A stretch of DNA of 64,000 nt from Sphingomonadaceae bacterium (lineage in GTDB: Bacteria; Pseudomonadota; Alphaproteobacteria; Sphingomonadales; Sphingomonadaceae), in NCBI GenBank assembly GCA_024236155.1, contig JACKLA010000002.1:248001-312000 (forward strand), given 5' to 3'. Below the pieces are notes generated by a model. It ran no database searches and was not told where the DNA came from. It saw only the letters and a program-made list of their open reading frames with translations. A program made the translations under genes and the position numbers. Below are positions 58,176-64,000 of the stretch, piece by piece; position 1 is the first letter of the stretch, and the number at the start of each line of letters is the position of its first letter.

Positions 58176-58475
58176 TCAGATCGGCTCACCCTCGTCGGTT
58201 TCGTAGAGCCGCAAATCCCGATCCGAAATACCGAGCGCGGCAAACTCCGCCCGCCATTCGGCCATATGCGGCGTCTGGAAATGCGCGGCCAGCGCATCGC
58301 GATCGGCCCACGCTTCGACAACATGGACCAGCCCTTCATCGAGGACATCGACGGCATAGGAGTATCGCAGGCACCCTGGCTCGGCGCGCGAAGCGGCGAG
58401 CATTCTTTCCATTGCGGGGCGGGCGGCATCGATCGAACCCGCAGGAATTCGCACCGTTCCGACAATCTGGATCAT
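58176..58475 (-). CDS. Antibiotic-biosynthesis-monooxygenase-type small protein
   Basis: 99 residues of the ABM/YgiN-like ferredoxin fold; characterised relatives oxidise quinols or polyketides without a cofactor. MIQIVGTVRIPAGSIDAARPAMERMLAASRAEPGCLRYSYAVD and HVVEAWADRDALAAHFQTPHMAEW match the family, including the final HFxTxHxxxW. It follows gshA by 13 bp on the same strand and may share its transcript. Confidence 0.82.
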   Translation of the reverse strand: MIQIVGTVRIPAGSIDAARPAMERMLAASRAEPGCLRYSYAVDVLDEGLVHVVEAWADRDALAAHFQTPHMAEWRAEFAALGISDRDLRLYETDEGEPI

Positions 58476-58488
58476 TTTCGTCCCTGTT

Positions 58489-59859
58489 TCAGAAGCTGTG
58501 TTCGTAAATACGCGTGATGTCGCCGCCCCAGTCGCCATGGTAGAGGTCGAGCATACGCTGGGCGGGCACCTTGCCGCTGGCGACGATCTCGTCGAGTGTT
58601 TCGAGGAAACCGGTTTCGTTGTCGCCGCTGGTGTTGAGTCGCGCGCGCGAGGCGAGGCCCTGCCGCGATATTTCCAGCACTTCACGGGCGAGATCGCGCA
58701 GCTTGCGGCCACCCGGGATATCGGCATCGAGCGCCAGTTTCGGCACCGCATTGCGCAGCGCCTCGCGCTCCTCCATCGTCCAGTCCTTGACCAGATCCCA
58801 CGCCGCATCGAGCGACGGGCCATCGTACAGGATGCCGACCCAGAACGCAGGCAGGGCGCAGATGCGGTTCCACGGGCCACCATCGGCGCCGCGCATTTCG
58901 AGGAAGCTCTTGAGCCGCACTTCGGGAAAGGCGGTCGACAGGTGGTCCCACCAGTCGCCCTCACGCGGCTTCTCGCCCGGCAGGATCGACAACCTGCCGT
59001 CAAGGAAATCGCGGAAGCTGAGGCCCGAAGCGTCGAGGTATTTTCCGTCACGGAAGACGAAATACATCGGTACATCGAGCATATAGTCGACATAGCGTTC
59101 GTAGCCGAAGCCGTCCTCGAACACGAAAGGTAGCATGCCGGTGCGGTGCGGATCGGTGTCCGACCAGATATGGCTGCGGTAGGACAGGAAACCATTGGGC
59201 TTGCCCTCGGTGAAGGGCGAATTGGCGAACAGCGCGGTGGCGAGCGGTTGCAGCGCCAGCGAGGTGCGGAACTTCTTGGCCATGCAGGCCTCGCTCGCAT
59301 AGTCGAGATTGACCTGGATCGTGCAGGTGCGCAGCATCATGTCGAGGCCGAGGCTGCCGACGCGCGGCATGTGGCGCAGCATGATGTCGTAGCGCCCCTT
59401 GGGCATGATGGGCAGTTCTTCGCGGGTCTTGTCCGGCCACATGCCGAGCCCGAGGAAACCGACCCCGCAACATTCGCCGATAGCCTTGACCTGTTCGAGA
59501 TGGCGGCCGGTTTCGGCACAGGTCTGGTGCAGGTTTTCCAGCGGTGCGCCCGAGAGTTCGAGCTGGCCCGCCGGTTCGAGGCTGACAGTGCCGTCGTCGC
59601 CGCGCATGGCGATGACCTTGCCGTTTTCCTCGACCGGTTCCCAGCCGAACTGCTGCAGGTTCATCAGCAGGTCGCGGATGCCGCATGGCTCGTCATAGGA
59701 CGGAGCGCGAAAATCCTCTCGCTTGTAGACCAGCTTTTCGTGTTCGGTGCCGATACGCCAGTCGGCGGGGGGCTTTTCACCAGCCTGCATCGGGGCGACC
59801 AGCTGGTCGCGACTTTCAATGATCGGGTCTTCCCGGTCGGATGCCTCGCGCGTGCTCAT
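58489..59859 (-). CDS. gshA: Glutamate-cysteine ligase (plant/alphaproteobacterial type)
   Basis: First step of glutathione synthesis, ATP-dependent coupling of Glu and Cys, in the GCS2-related class used by alphaproteobacteria and plants. 456 residues from ATG 59859. WRIGTEHEKLVYKREDF holds the first Mg/ATP Glu residues. GDDGTVSLEPAGQLELSGAPLENLHQTC, CCGVGFLGLGMWPDKTREELPIMPKGRYDIMLRHMP and MLRTCTIQVNLDYASE form the active site. It lies downstream of rsmE, a pairing common in sphingomonads. Confidence 0.94.
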   Translation of the reverse strand: MSTREASDREDPIIESRDQLVAPMQAGEKPPADWRIGTEHEKLVYKREDFRAPSYDEPCGIRDLLMNLQQFGWEPVEENGKVIAMRGDDGTVSLEPAGQLELSGAPLENLHQTCAETGRHLEQVKAIGECCGVGFLGLGMWPDKTREELPIMPKGRYDIMLRHMPRVGSLGLDMMLRTCTIQVNLDYASEACMAKKFRTSLALQPLATALFANSPFTEGKPNGFLSYRSHIWSDTDPHRTGMLPFVFEDGFGYERYVDYMLDVPMYFVFRDGKYLDASGLSFRDFLDGRLSILPGEKPREGDWWDHLSTAFPEVRLKSFLEMRGADGGPWNRICALPAFWVGILYDGPSLDAAWDLVKDWTMEEREALRNAVPKLALDADIPGGRKLRDLAREVLEISRQGLASRARLNTSGDNETGFLETLDEIVASGKVPAQRMLDLYHGDWGGDITRIYEHSF

Positions 59860-59922
59860 GCCGGTTGCGATAGGCAACCGAATGATTGCACGCCAGCGCA
59901 ATTTTGCGTCCAGACTTGGAAG

Positions 59923-60672
59923 CTAACCTTGCCAGTCACCCGATACGCCCATCCATAGTGCGGTGGCCGCTATCGCTGCGGTCTCTCCGCGCAATATTCG
60001 CGGGCCGAGCGTGATTGGTTGCACATTGGGATGCGCGCGCAGCATTTCCCGCTCACTATCGTCGAACCCGCCTTCCGGCCCGACAAGCAGCGCGGCGGGG
60101 CCGGTGTTTGCTGCGAAAGCGGCACGCGCGGGCTGGCCGCCATCTTCGTCGGCGAAATAGATTACGCGATCGTCGGGCCAGTCCCGCAGCAGGGTATCGA
60201 GTTTCACTGGTTCGGCGATTTCGGGCAGGGCGGTGCGTGCGCATTGCTCGGCCGCTTCGATCACGATGTGTCGCGCGCGATCAAGGTTGAGCTTGTCCGC
60301 CACGCAGCGGCGCATGAGAGCGGGCTGGATCCTTGCCACGCCCAGTTCGGTTGCCTTTTCGAGCACGAGGTCGAAGCGATCCTTCTTGAGCAGGGCCGGA
60401 CATAGCCAGAAGTTGGGCACATCCTCGCGCGGGCGCAGCTTGCTGGCAGTCTCGACTGTGAGCGAGCGTTTCGATAGCTCCACGACGGTGCAGGCCCACT
60501 CGCCGGAAATGTCGTCGCACAAGATCACTGTGTCGCCCGTTGCCACACGCATGACCCGGCTGAGATAATGCGCCTGATTGCCTTCGATCACGACCTGCGC
60601 ATCGGCGCGCAGTTCATGGTCCACGAACAGGCGTGGAGCACTTTTCGGGGGCCATGCAGGTTGGGCGGGCAT
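59923..60672 (-). CDS. rsmE: 16S rRNA (uracil-1498-N3)-methyltransferase
   Basis: Methylates U1498 of 16S rRNA near the decoding centre. 249 residues: an N-terminal PUA-like domain (LFVDHELRADAQVVIEGNQAHYLSRVMRVATGDTVILCD) and a C-terminal SPOUT trefoil knot with ALLVGPEGGFDDSEREML and TLGPRILRGETAAIAATAL, the SAM-binding loops. First gene of rsmE-gshA-ABM. It is divergent from the small membrane protein / ubiA pair. Confidence 0.95.
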   Translation of the reverse strand: MPAQPAWPPKSAPRLFVDHELRADAQVVIEGNQAHYLSRVMRVATGDTVILCDDISGEWACTVVELSKRSLTVETASKLRPREDVPNFWLCPALLKKDRFDLVLEKATELGVARIQPALMRRCVADKLNLDRARHIVIEAAEQCARTALPEIAEPVKLDTLLRDWPDDRVIYFADEDGGQPARAAFAANTGPAALLVGPEGGFDDSEREMLRAHPNVQPITLGPRILRGETAAIAATALWMGVSGDWQG

Positions 60673-60717
60673 GCAATCGCGTTAGACGAGCCAGCCCGCC
60701 GCCGCTAGAGGGTGGGC

Positions 60718-61104
60718 ATGTCCGCATTGACCGCCCAGCGCCTGATCGCCGCCGTGTTCCTGATCCTTGGCGGCTGGGCGCTGTTCGCGCCGCAATCGGT
60801 GATCGACCTCGCGGTGACACCCGAATACCGCGACGATGGCTTCCTCACGCGCTTCGCCATGGCCTGCTTCGGCGCGCAGGCGTGCATCTTCGGGGTGATG
60901 TCGCTGGTGGTGCGATACACCAGTCGGGGCTTCCTCGTCTTCGCGCTGATCCTGCTGCCGTTTTTCGTGTTCGACTGGTATTTTCACAGCGTGGTGCCGG
61001 TGCTCAACTCAGTCGGCATGCTCGACCTTGTCGGCAATATCGCGATGTTTGCCTTTGCCCTTTACGGCTGGCGTCGGGCGCGGGCGGAGGAAGCGGCGGC
61101 GTGA
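60718..61104 (+). CDS. Small membrane protein before ubiA
   Basis: 128 residues with four hydrophobic segments (about 5-22, 47-64, 72-88, 99-117). MSALTAQRLIAAVFLILGGWALFAPQSVIDLAV is a pattern seen in uncharacterised DUF4345-like proteins; the match is from memory. GAGGG precedes ATG 60718. Its stop overlaps the ubiA GTG (GTGA), so it is co-expressed with ubiquinone synthesis, but no function is known. Confidence 0.7.
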   Translation: MSALTAQRLIAAVFLILGGWALFAPQSVIDLAVTPEYRDDGFLTRFAMACFGAQACIFGVMSLVVRYTSRGFLVFALILLPFFVFDWYFHSVVPVLNSVGMLDLVGNIAMFAFALYGWRRARAEEAAA

Positions 61105-62021
61105 GCGAGCAGATCGTCCCCGACAGCGAGCACAACAGTCTTTCCGGCGGCCTCGTCGCGCGCCTGCCGCAATTGCCGCGTGACCTTGCGCAGCTCGCAC
61201 GGTTCGACCGGCCGATAGGCTGGTGGTTGCTGTTCTGGCCCTGCGCATGGGGCTTGTGGCTGGCGGGGCAGGGGTTCCGGTGGGAATTGCTCGGCTGGTT
61301 CCTGCTCGGCAGCATTGCGATGCGCGGGGCGGGCTGCGTCTACAACGATATCGTCGATTCCGATCTTGACCGGAAGGTCGCGCGCACCGCAGCGCGCCCG
61401 GTGGCAAGCGGGCGGGTGTCGAAGAAGCTCGCATGGGGCTGGCTGCTGGCGCTTTGCCTCATCGGGCTGGTGGTGCTGTTGCAACTGCGCTGGCAGGCGC
61501 AGCTGGTTGCGCTGGGCAGCCTTGCGCTCGTTGCCGCCTATCCCTTTATGAAGCGCATAACCTGGTGGCCGCAGGCATGGCTGGGGATGGTGTTCACATG
61601 GGGCGCACTGGTCGGCTGGATTGCAATCCGCAGCGACCGGATCGAAGTGCTTGCGGCTCTCTATGGCGGGGCGATCCTGTGGTGCATCGGTTACGATACG
61701 ATCTACGCCTTGCAGGACCGGGAAGACGACGCACTGGTCGGCATCCGGTCGAGCGCGCTGCGGCTGGGTAGCCGGGTGAAGACCGGCGTTGCCCTGTTCT
61801 ACGGTGGGGCGGTCGCGCTGTGGGCGCTCGCCTTCTGGCTGCTGCGCGAAGACTGGGTGGCGGTCATCGCGCTGCTGCCGGTTGCCTGGCACCTTGGCTG
61901 GCAGGTGGCGACGCTCGACCCGGCAGACCCCGACAACCCGCTCGAACGCTTTCGCTCGAACCGCTGGGCCGGGTTGCTGATGGCGGCCGCCTGTTTCGTG
62001 GTCGGCAATGCAGGGGCGTGA
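61101..62021 (+). CDS. ubiA: 4-Hydroxybenzoate polyprenyltransferase
   Basis: Attaches the polyprenyl tail to 4-hydroxybenzoate in ubiquinone synthesis. 306 residues, GTG start, eight to nine membrane helices. Aspartate motif 1 is GAGCVYNDIVDSDLDRKVARTAARPV, motif 2 is GYDTIYALQDREDDALVGIRSSALRLG. FDRPIGWWLLFWPCAWGLWLA is the usual opening. It supplies the quinone for the respiratory chain whose terminal oxidase is encoded at 26-33 kb. Confidence 0.96.
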   Translation: MSEQIVPDSEHNSLSGGLVARLPQLPRDLAQLARFDRPIGWWLLFWPCAWGLWLAGQGFRWELLGWFLLGSIAMRGAGCVYNDIVDSDLDRKVARTAARPVASGRVSKKLAWGWLLALCLIGLVVLLQLRWQAQLVALGSLALVAAYPFMKRITWWPQAWLGMVFTWGALVGWIAIRSDRIEVLAALYGGAILWCIGYDTIYALQDREDDALVGIRSSALRLGSRVKTGVALFYGGAVALWALAFWLLREDWVAVIALLPVAWHLGWQVATLDPADPDNPLERFRSNRWAGLLMAAACFVVGNAGA

Positions 62022-62054
62022 CGCGGGCCGAATATCGGATCGCGCGGCAGAAGC

Positions 62055-62435
62055 TCATTCATAGCTGACCACCTCGAACTCGATCCCGTCCCAGTCGAAG
62101 AAATAGAACCGCTTGCCCGGCTCGTAATCGTCGTGGCCGAAGGGTTCGAGCCCGTGCGCGACGACGACCGCTTCCGCACCGTCGAGATCATCGACCAGCA
62201 GGCCGACATGGTTGAGCGGTTGTCCCTTGCTGTATCCACCCTTCACATGATCGCCGGTGTAAAGCGCGAGATAGGTCGCGCCATTGGCGGGGGCGCCGAC
62301 ATGGATCGTCCAGCCGTGTTTCTGGCTTGGTCCGCGCCAGCGTTCCTGCCAGCCGCATAGCTCTGCAAACAGCTTCGCGCTGCGTTCCGGATCGGTGACC
62401 GAGAGATTGGCGTGTTCGACTTGTCCCTTGGGCAT
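62055..62435 (-). CDS. VOC-family (glyoxalase-like) protein
   Basis: 126 residues with paired beta-alpha-beta-beta-beta modules. GQVEHANLSVTDPERSAKLFAELCGWQERW has the first metal-ligand His, HVGLLVDDLDGAEAVVVAHGLEP the second half, and KRFYFFDWDGIEFEVVSYE the ligand Glu. Possible roles are lactoylglutathione lyase-like, dioxygenase-like or antibiotic binding; not resolvable. The gene is divergent from soxR with an exact SoxR operator between them, so it is a likely SoxR target. Confidence 0.85.
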   Translation of the reverse strand: MPKGQVEHANLSVTDPERSAKLFAELCGWQERWRGPSQKHGWTIHVGAPANGATYLALYTGDHVKGGYSKGQPLNHVGLLVDDLDGAEAVVVAHGLEPFGHDDYEPGKRFYFFDWDGIEFEVVSYE

Positions 62436-62497
62436 TGTGCACTCCTTTTCGTCAGGTTCGCCTGGACCCCGTTAAGGAGTAGGCGCTGGGTGCAGGA

Positions 62498-62528
62498 TGT
62501 TTGCAACCTCAAGTTAACTTGAGGTCAA
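62498..62528 (-). promoter_or_regulatory. Possible SoxR-controlled promoter toward the VOC gene
   Basis: On the minus strand, TTGACC (62528-62523), 19 bp, CAAACA (62503-62498). The 19-bp spacer is the over-long MerR/SoxR type, and the operator lies inside it. The -10 is weak. A plus-strand alternative, TTGCAA-19-CAAGGA, would serve soxR. Confidence 0.45.
62507..62524. promoter_or_regulatory. SoxR operator (sox box)
   Basis: CCTCAAGTTAACTTGAGG, an 18-bp perfect palindrome identical, as I recall it, to the SoxR site of the E. coli soxS promoter. It lies 31 bp before the soxR ATG and 72 bp before the VOC ATG. Confidence 0.9.
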
Positions 62529-62555
62529 GGATCAATTTTGCTATCAATGTAATCG

Positions 62556-62993
62556 ATGAAAGCGAACGATCTCCTGACCATCGGTGAACTGGCTGCGCGC
62601 ACGGGGCTCAGTGTCTCGGCGATCCGCTATTACGAGGAGATGGGGCTGGTTGAGGCACTGCGCACCGGCGGCAACCAGCGGCGCTTCCTGCGTGCCGACA
62701 TCAGGCGGCTTAGCTTTATCCTGATCGCGCAGCGGCTTGGCCTGTCACTCGGTGAGATCGAGCAGGCGCTCGCCGGATTGCCGCAGGGGCGCAATCCCAA
62801 TGCGGCGGACTGGAAGCGGATCAGCAAGGCGATTCGCAAGCGGATCGATGCCCAGATTGCTGCGCTGGAAAAAGTGCGGGAAGATCTCGACGGCTGTATC
62901 GGCTGCGGTTGCCTGAGCCTGAAGAAATGCGCGTTGTACAATCCTGAAGATCGCTGGGGGGCGAACGGTGCCGGGCCGCGTGTGCTGCGGTAA
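62556..62993 (+). CDS. soxR: Redox-sensitive regulator SoxR
   Basis: MerR-family activator with a [2Fe-2S] cluster oxidised by redox-cycling compounds. 145 residues. Winged helix LLTIGELAARTGLSVSAIRYYEEMGLVEALRTGGNQRRF, dimer helix about 80-110, and cluster ligands Cys114, Cys117, Cys119, Cys125 in CIGCGCLSLKKC (C-x2-C-x-C-x5-C). No soxS is expected outside enterics; the direct target is probably the divergent VOC gene and other loci. Confidence 0.96.
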   Translation: MKANDLLTIGELAARTGLSVSAIRYYEEMGLVEALRTGGNQRRFLRADIRRLSFILIAQRLGLSLGEIEQALAGLPQGRNPNAADWKRISKAIRKRIDAQIAALEKVREDLDGCIGCGCLSLKKCALYNPEDRWGANGAGPRVLR

Positions 62994-63074
62994 CACCCGG
63001 CTTGGGGATTTTACTTAATTCCCGGTTACCGCGCATTTTACCTTTATTGAAGCAGTCGCCGCTATCCTGTCTGC

Positions 63075-63623
63075 ATGAACGCAGGAAACCGATCCGTATC
63101 AGGGCTAATGGCCGCCAGCCTTGTGCTGGGTGGGCTGGTGTCTGTGCCTGCCATGGCAAATACCGATACTGCTCAGGGTGCGTCCCAGGCAACGGTGGTG
63201 GAACCGATCCAGATTACCAAGGTCTCCGACCTTGAATTTGGCAGCATCGTTGCGCCTGCCACCGGGATAGCGCGCGTCACGATTAACGCCCGAACCGGTG
63301 CGAGAACCTCCAATGTCAACGCTACACCGGTCGGAACCGTGTTTGGGAGGGGCCAGTTCGTCGTTACGGGAGTGCCCAATACGACGGTCAACCTCACCAC
63401 GAGCAGCCCGACGATCCAGCTGACAGGGCCGGGCGCACCGATGACGGTCGACCGGCTCAGGGTGAACCGCAACAACAGTGGCCAGGCCACGTTGCCCCGC
63501 GCCTACACCATCCCTGCCAGCGGTACGATGGATGTCGGCTTTGGCGGTCGCTTGCGGTTTCCTGCCGGTCAGACCCCCGGCGACTACAGTGGGACGTTCG
63601 ACCTGACTGTCACCTATCAGTAG
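63075..63623 (+). CDS. DUF4402 secreted protein
   Basis: 182 residues. Signal peptide ending VPAMA-NTD. The mature part is all-beta with TVVEPIQITKVSDLEFGSIVAPATG, RTGARTSNVNATPVG and PAGQTPGDYSGTFDLTVTYQ, the DUF4402 pattern. Similar to fimbrial or spore-coat-like (SCPU) adhesin subunits; such proteins are often exported to the surface. It stands alone, and no chaperone/usher genes are nearby in the window. Confidence 0.82.
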   Translation: MNAGNRSVSGLMAASLVLGGLVSVPAMANTDTAQGASQATVVEPIQITKVSDLEFGSIVAPATGIARVTINARTGARTSNVNATPVGTVFGRGQFVVTGVPNTTVNLTTSSPTIQLTGPGAPMTVDRLRVNRNNSGQATLPRAYTIPASGTMDVGFGGRLRFPAGQTPGDYSGTFDLTVTYQ

Positions 63624-63627
63624 CGCA

Positions 63628-64000
63628 TTAGTGTTCCGGCCCGAGCGCCGGATCGAGATCGCGCGGGCGCTTGAAATGTACCAGCCTGCCGCAATCCTTG
63701 CCGACATCCGCCCAGTCGTCGATGTCGAGCTCGAAGATGGCAAAGGCCGCCGTCGGATATTTGGTCGCGGCCTCGTCGAAATCGCCCGTTTCCGCCTCTG
63801 ACGGGACGAGGGTGAAAAGCATTTCCTGCAAGCCGGGATTATGCGCGGAGAGCAGCACGGCATCGGCATCGCCGCCGTGTTCCTGCAACACCTCCATGAT
63901 GGTCGCGGGGTCGGCGAGGTAAAGCCGTTCGTCCCACTGCACTTCCATATCGGGCAGCGCCTCGGACAGCGTCTGCTTCACCCGTTCTGCGGGGCTGGCA
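63628..64000 (-). CDS. SixA-type phosphohistidine phosphatase, 5' part cut off by window edge
   Basis: Histidine-phosphatase superfamily. The 124 visible residues start in ASPAERVKQTLSEALPDM, which continues past 64000, so the N-terminal RHG motif is outside the window. LLSAHNPGLQEMLFTLVP holds the second catalytic His, and KYPTAAFAIFELD the typical C-terminal strand. The GTG that reads as a possible start at 63981 is internal. Role probably dephosphorylation of phosphohistidine or sugar phosphates. Confidence 0.85.
   Translation of the reverse strand, partial: ASPAERVKQTLSEALPDMEVQWDERLYLADPATIMEVLQEHGGDADAVLLSAHNPGLQEMLFTLVPSEAETGDFDEAATKYPTAAFAIFELDIDDWADVGKDCGRLVHFKRPRDLDPALGPEH

Overview
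The window is a GC-rich stretch of an alphaproteobacterial chromosome, most likely Sphingomonadales and probably close to Erythrobacteraceae. The basis is the set of protein families and gene orders: bolA / J-domain / cobS, ubiA-rsmE-gshA, pyrE-pdxJ-acpS-lepB, an alphaproteobacterial aa3 oxidase cluster, and a lysine-rich L21 tail. It also contains two kinds of dispersed palindromic repeat often met in sphingomonads. I see no rRNA, tRNA, CRISPR array, insertion sequence or phage gene. The window is dense, mostly housekeeping chromosome, with a few accessory islets.

Layout. 1-2.8 kb: truncated tesB, a JmjC/cupin_8-like protein and a BioF2/FemAB-type acyltransferase. 2.9-8.6 kb (minus): hisG-hisD-nusB-thiL-hppA, with a dispersed repeat covering the thiL start. 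8.6-15.3 kb: DUF2332 protein, SDR, AraC regulator, bolA, J-domain protein, GST, MpaB-type oxygenase, cobS (no cobT beside it) and a small membrane protein. 15.4-18.5 kb: class A penicillin-binding protein and two PaaI-type thioesterases. 18.6-20.6 kb (plus): a three-gene cassette of a 54-residue peptide, an unrecognised protein and a cysteine-dioxygenase-like cupin. This is the best candidate here for an undescribed system. 20.6-26.2 kb (minus): a tightly coupled operon pyrE-pdxJ-orf-acpS-lepB-AI-2E transporter-DUF3089-ruvX.

26.3-38.5 kb (plus): cytochrome c oxidase structural and assembly genes (ctaC, ctaD, ctaB, coxF-like, ctaG, ctaE, DUF983, surf1), then thrC, a methyltransferase carrying an in-frame repeat insertion, folB, a Rossmann protein and moaA-moaD-moaE. 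38.5-38.7 kb has an FNR-type box, a CU-rich stretch and a strong terminator, a possible small RNA. 38.7-41 kb: lipoprotein, rplU-rpmA and a GNAT. 41-42.7 kb: a diiron-like hydrolase and a divergent TetR regulator, with a perfect palindrome over the hydrolase promoter. 42.7-48.6 kb: ygfZ, pyrC, rarD, a glycine-zipper protein, a lipoprotein and astD.

49-51.7 kb encodes an 877-residue YadA-like trimeric autotransporter. It is followed by a secreted protein whose signal-peptide codons contain an intrinsic terminator. 52.4-58.2 kb (plus): alpha/beta hydrolase, glycosyltransferase, a YfgM-like TPR protein, bamB and an ICMT-like membrane protein. 58.2-62 kb: the gshA/rsmE and ubiA block. 62-64 kb: a VOC protein and soxR around an exact SoxR operator, a DUF4402 protein and a truncated sixA.

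Functional themes are aerobic respiration and its assembly factors, thiol/redox homeostasis (gshA, GST, soxR), molybdopterin synthesis, cell envelope building and surface adhesion. Start codons were chosen from family alignment memory, stop/start overlaps and ribosome-binding sites. Several are GTG or TTG and are marked as such.
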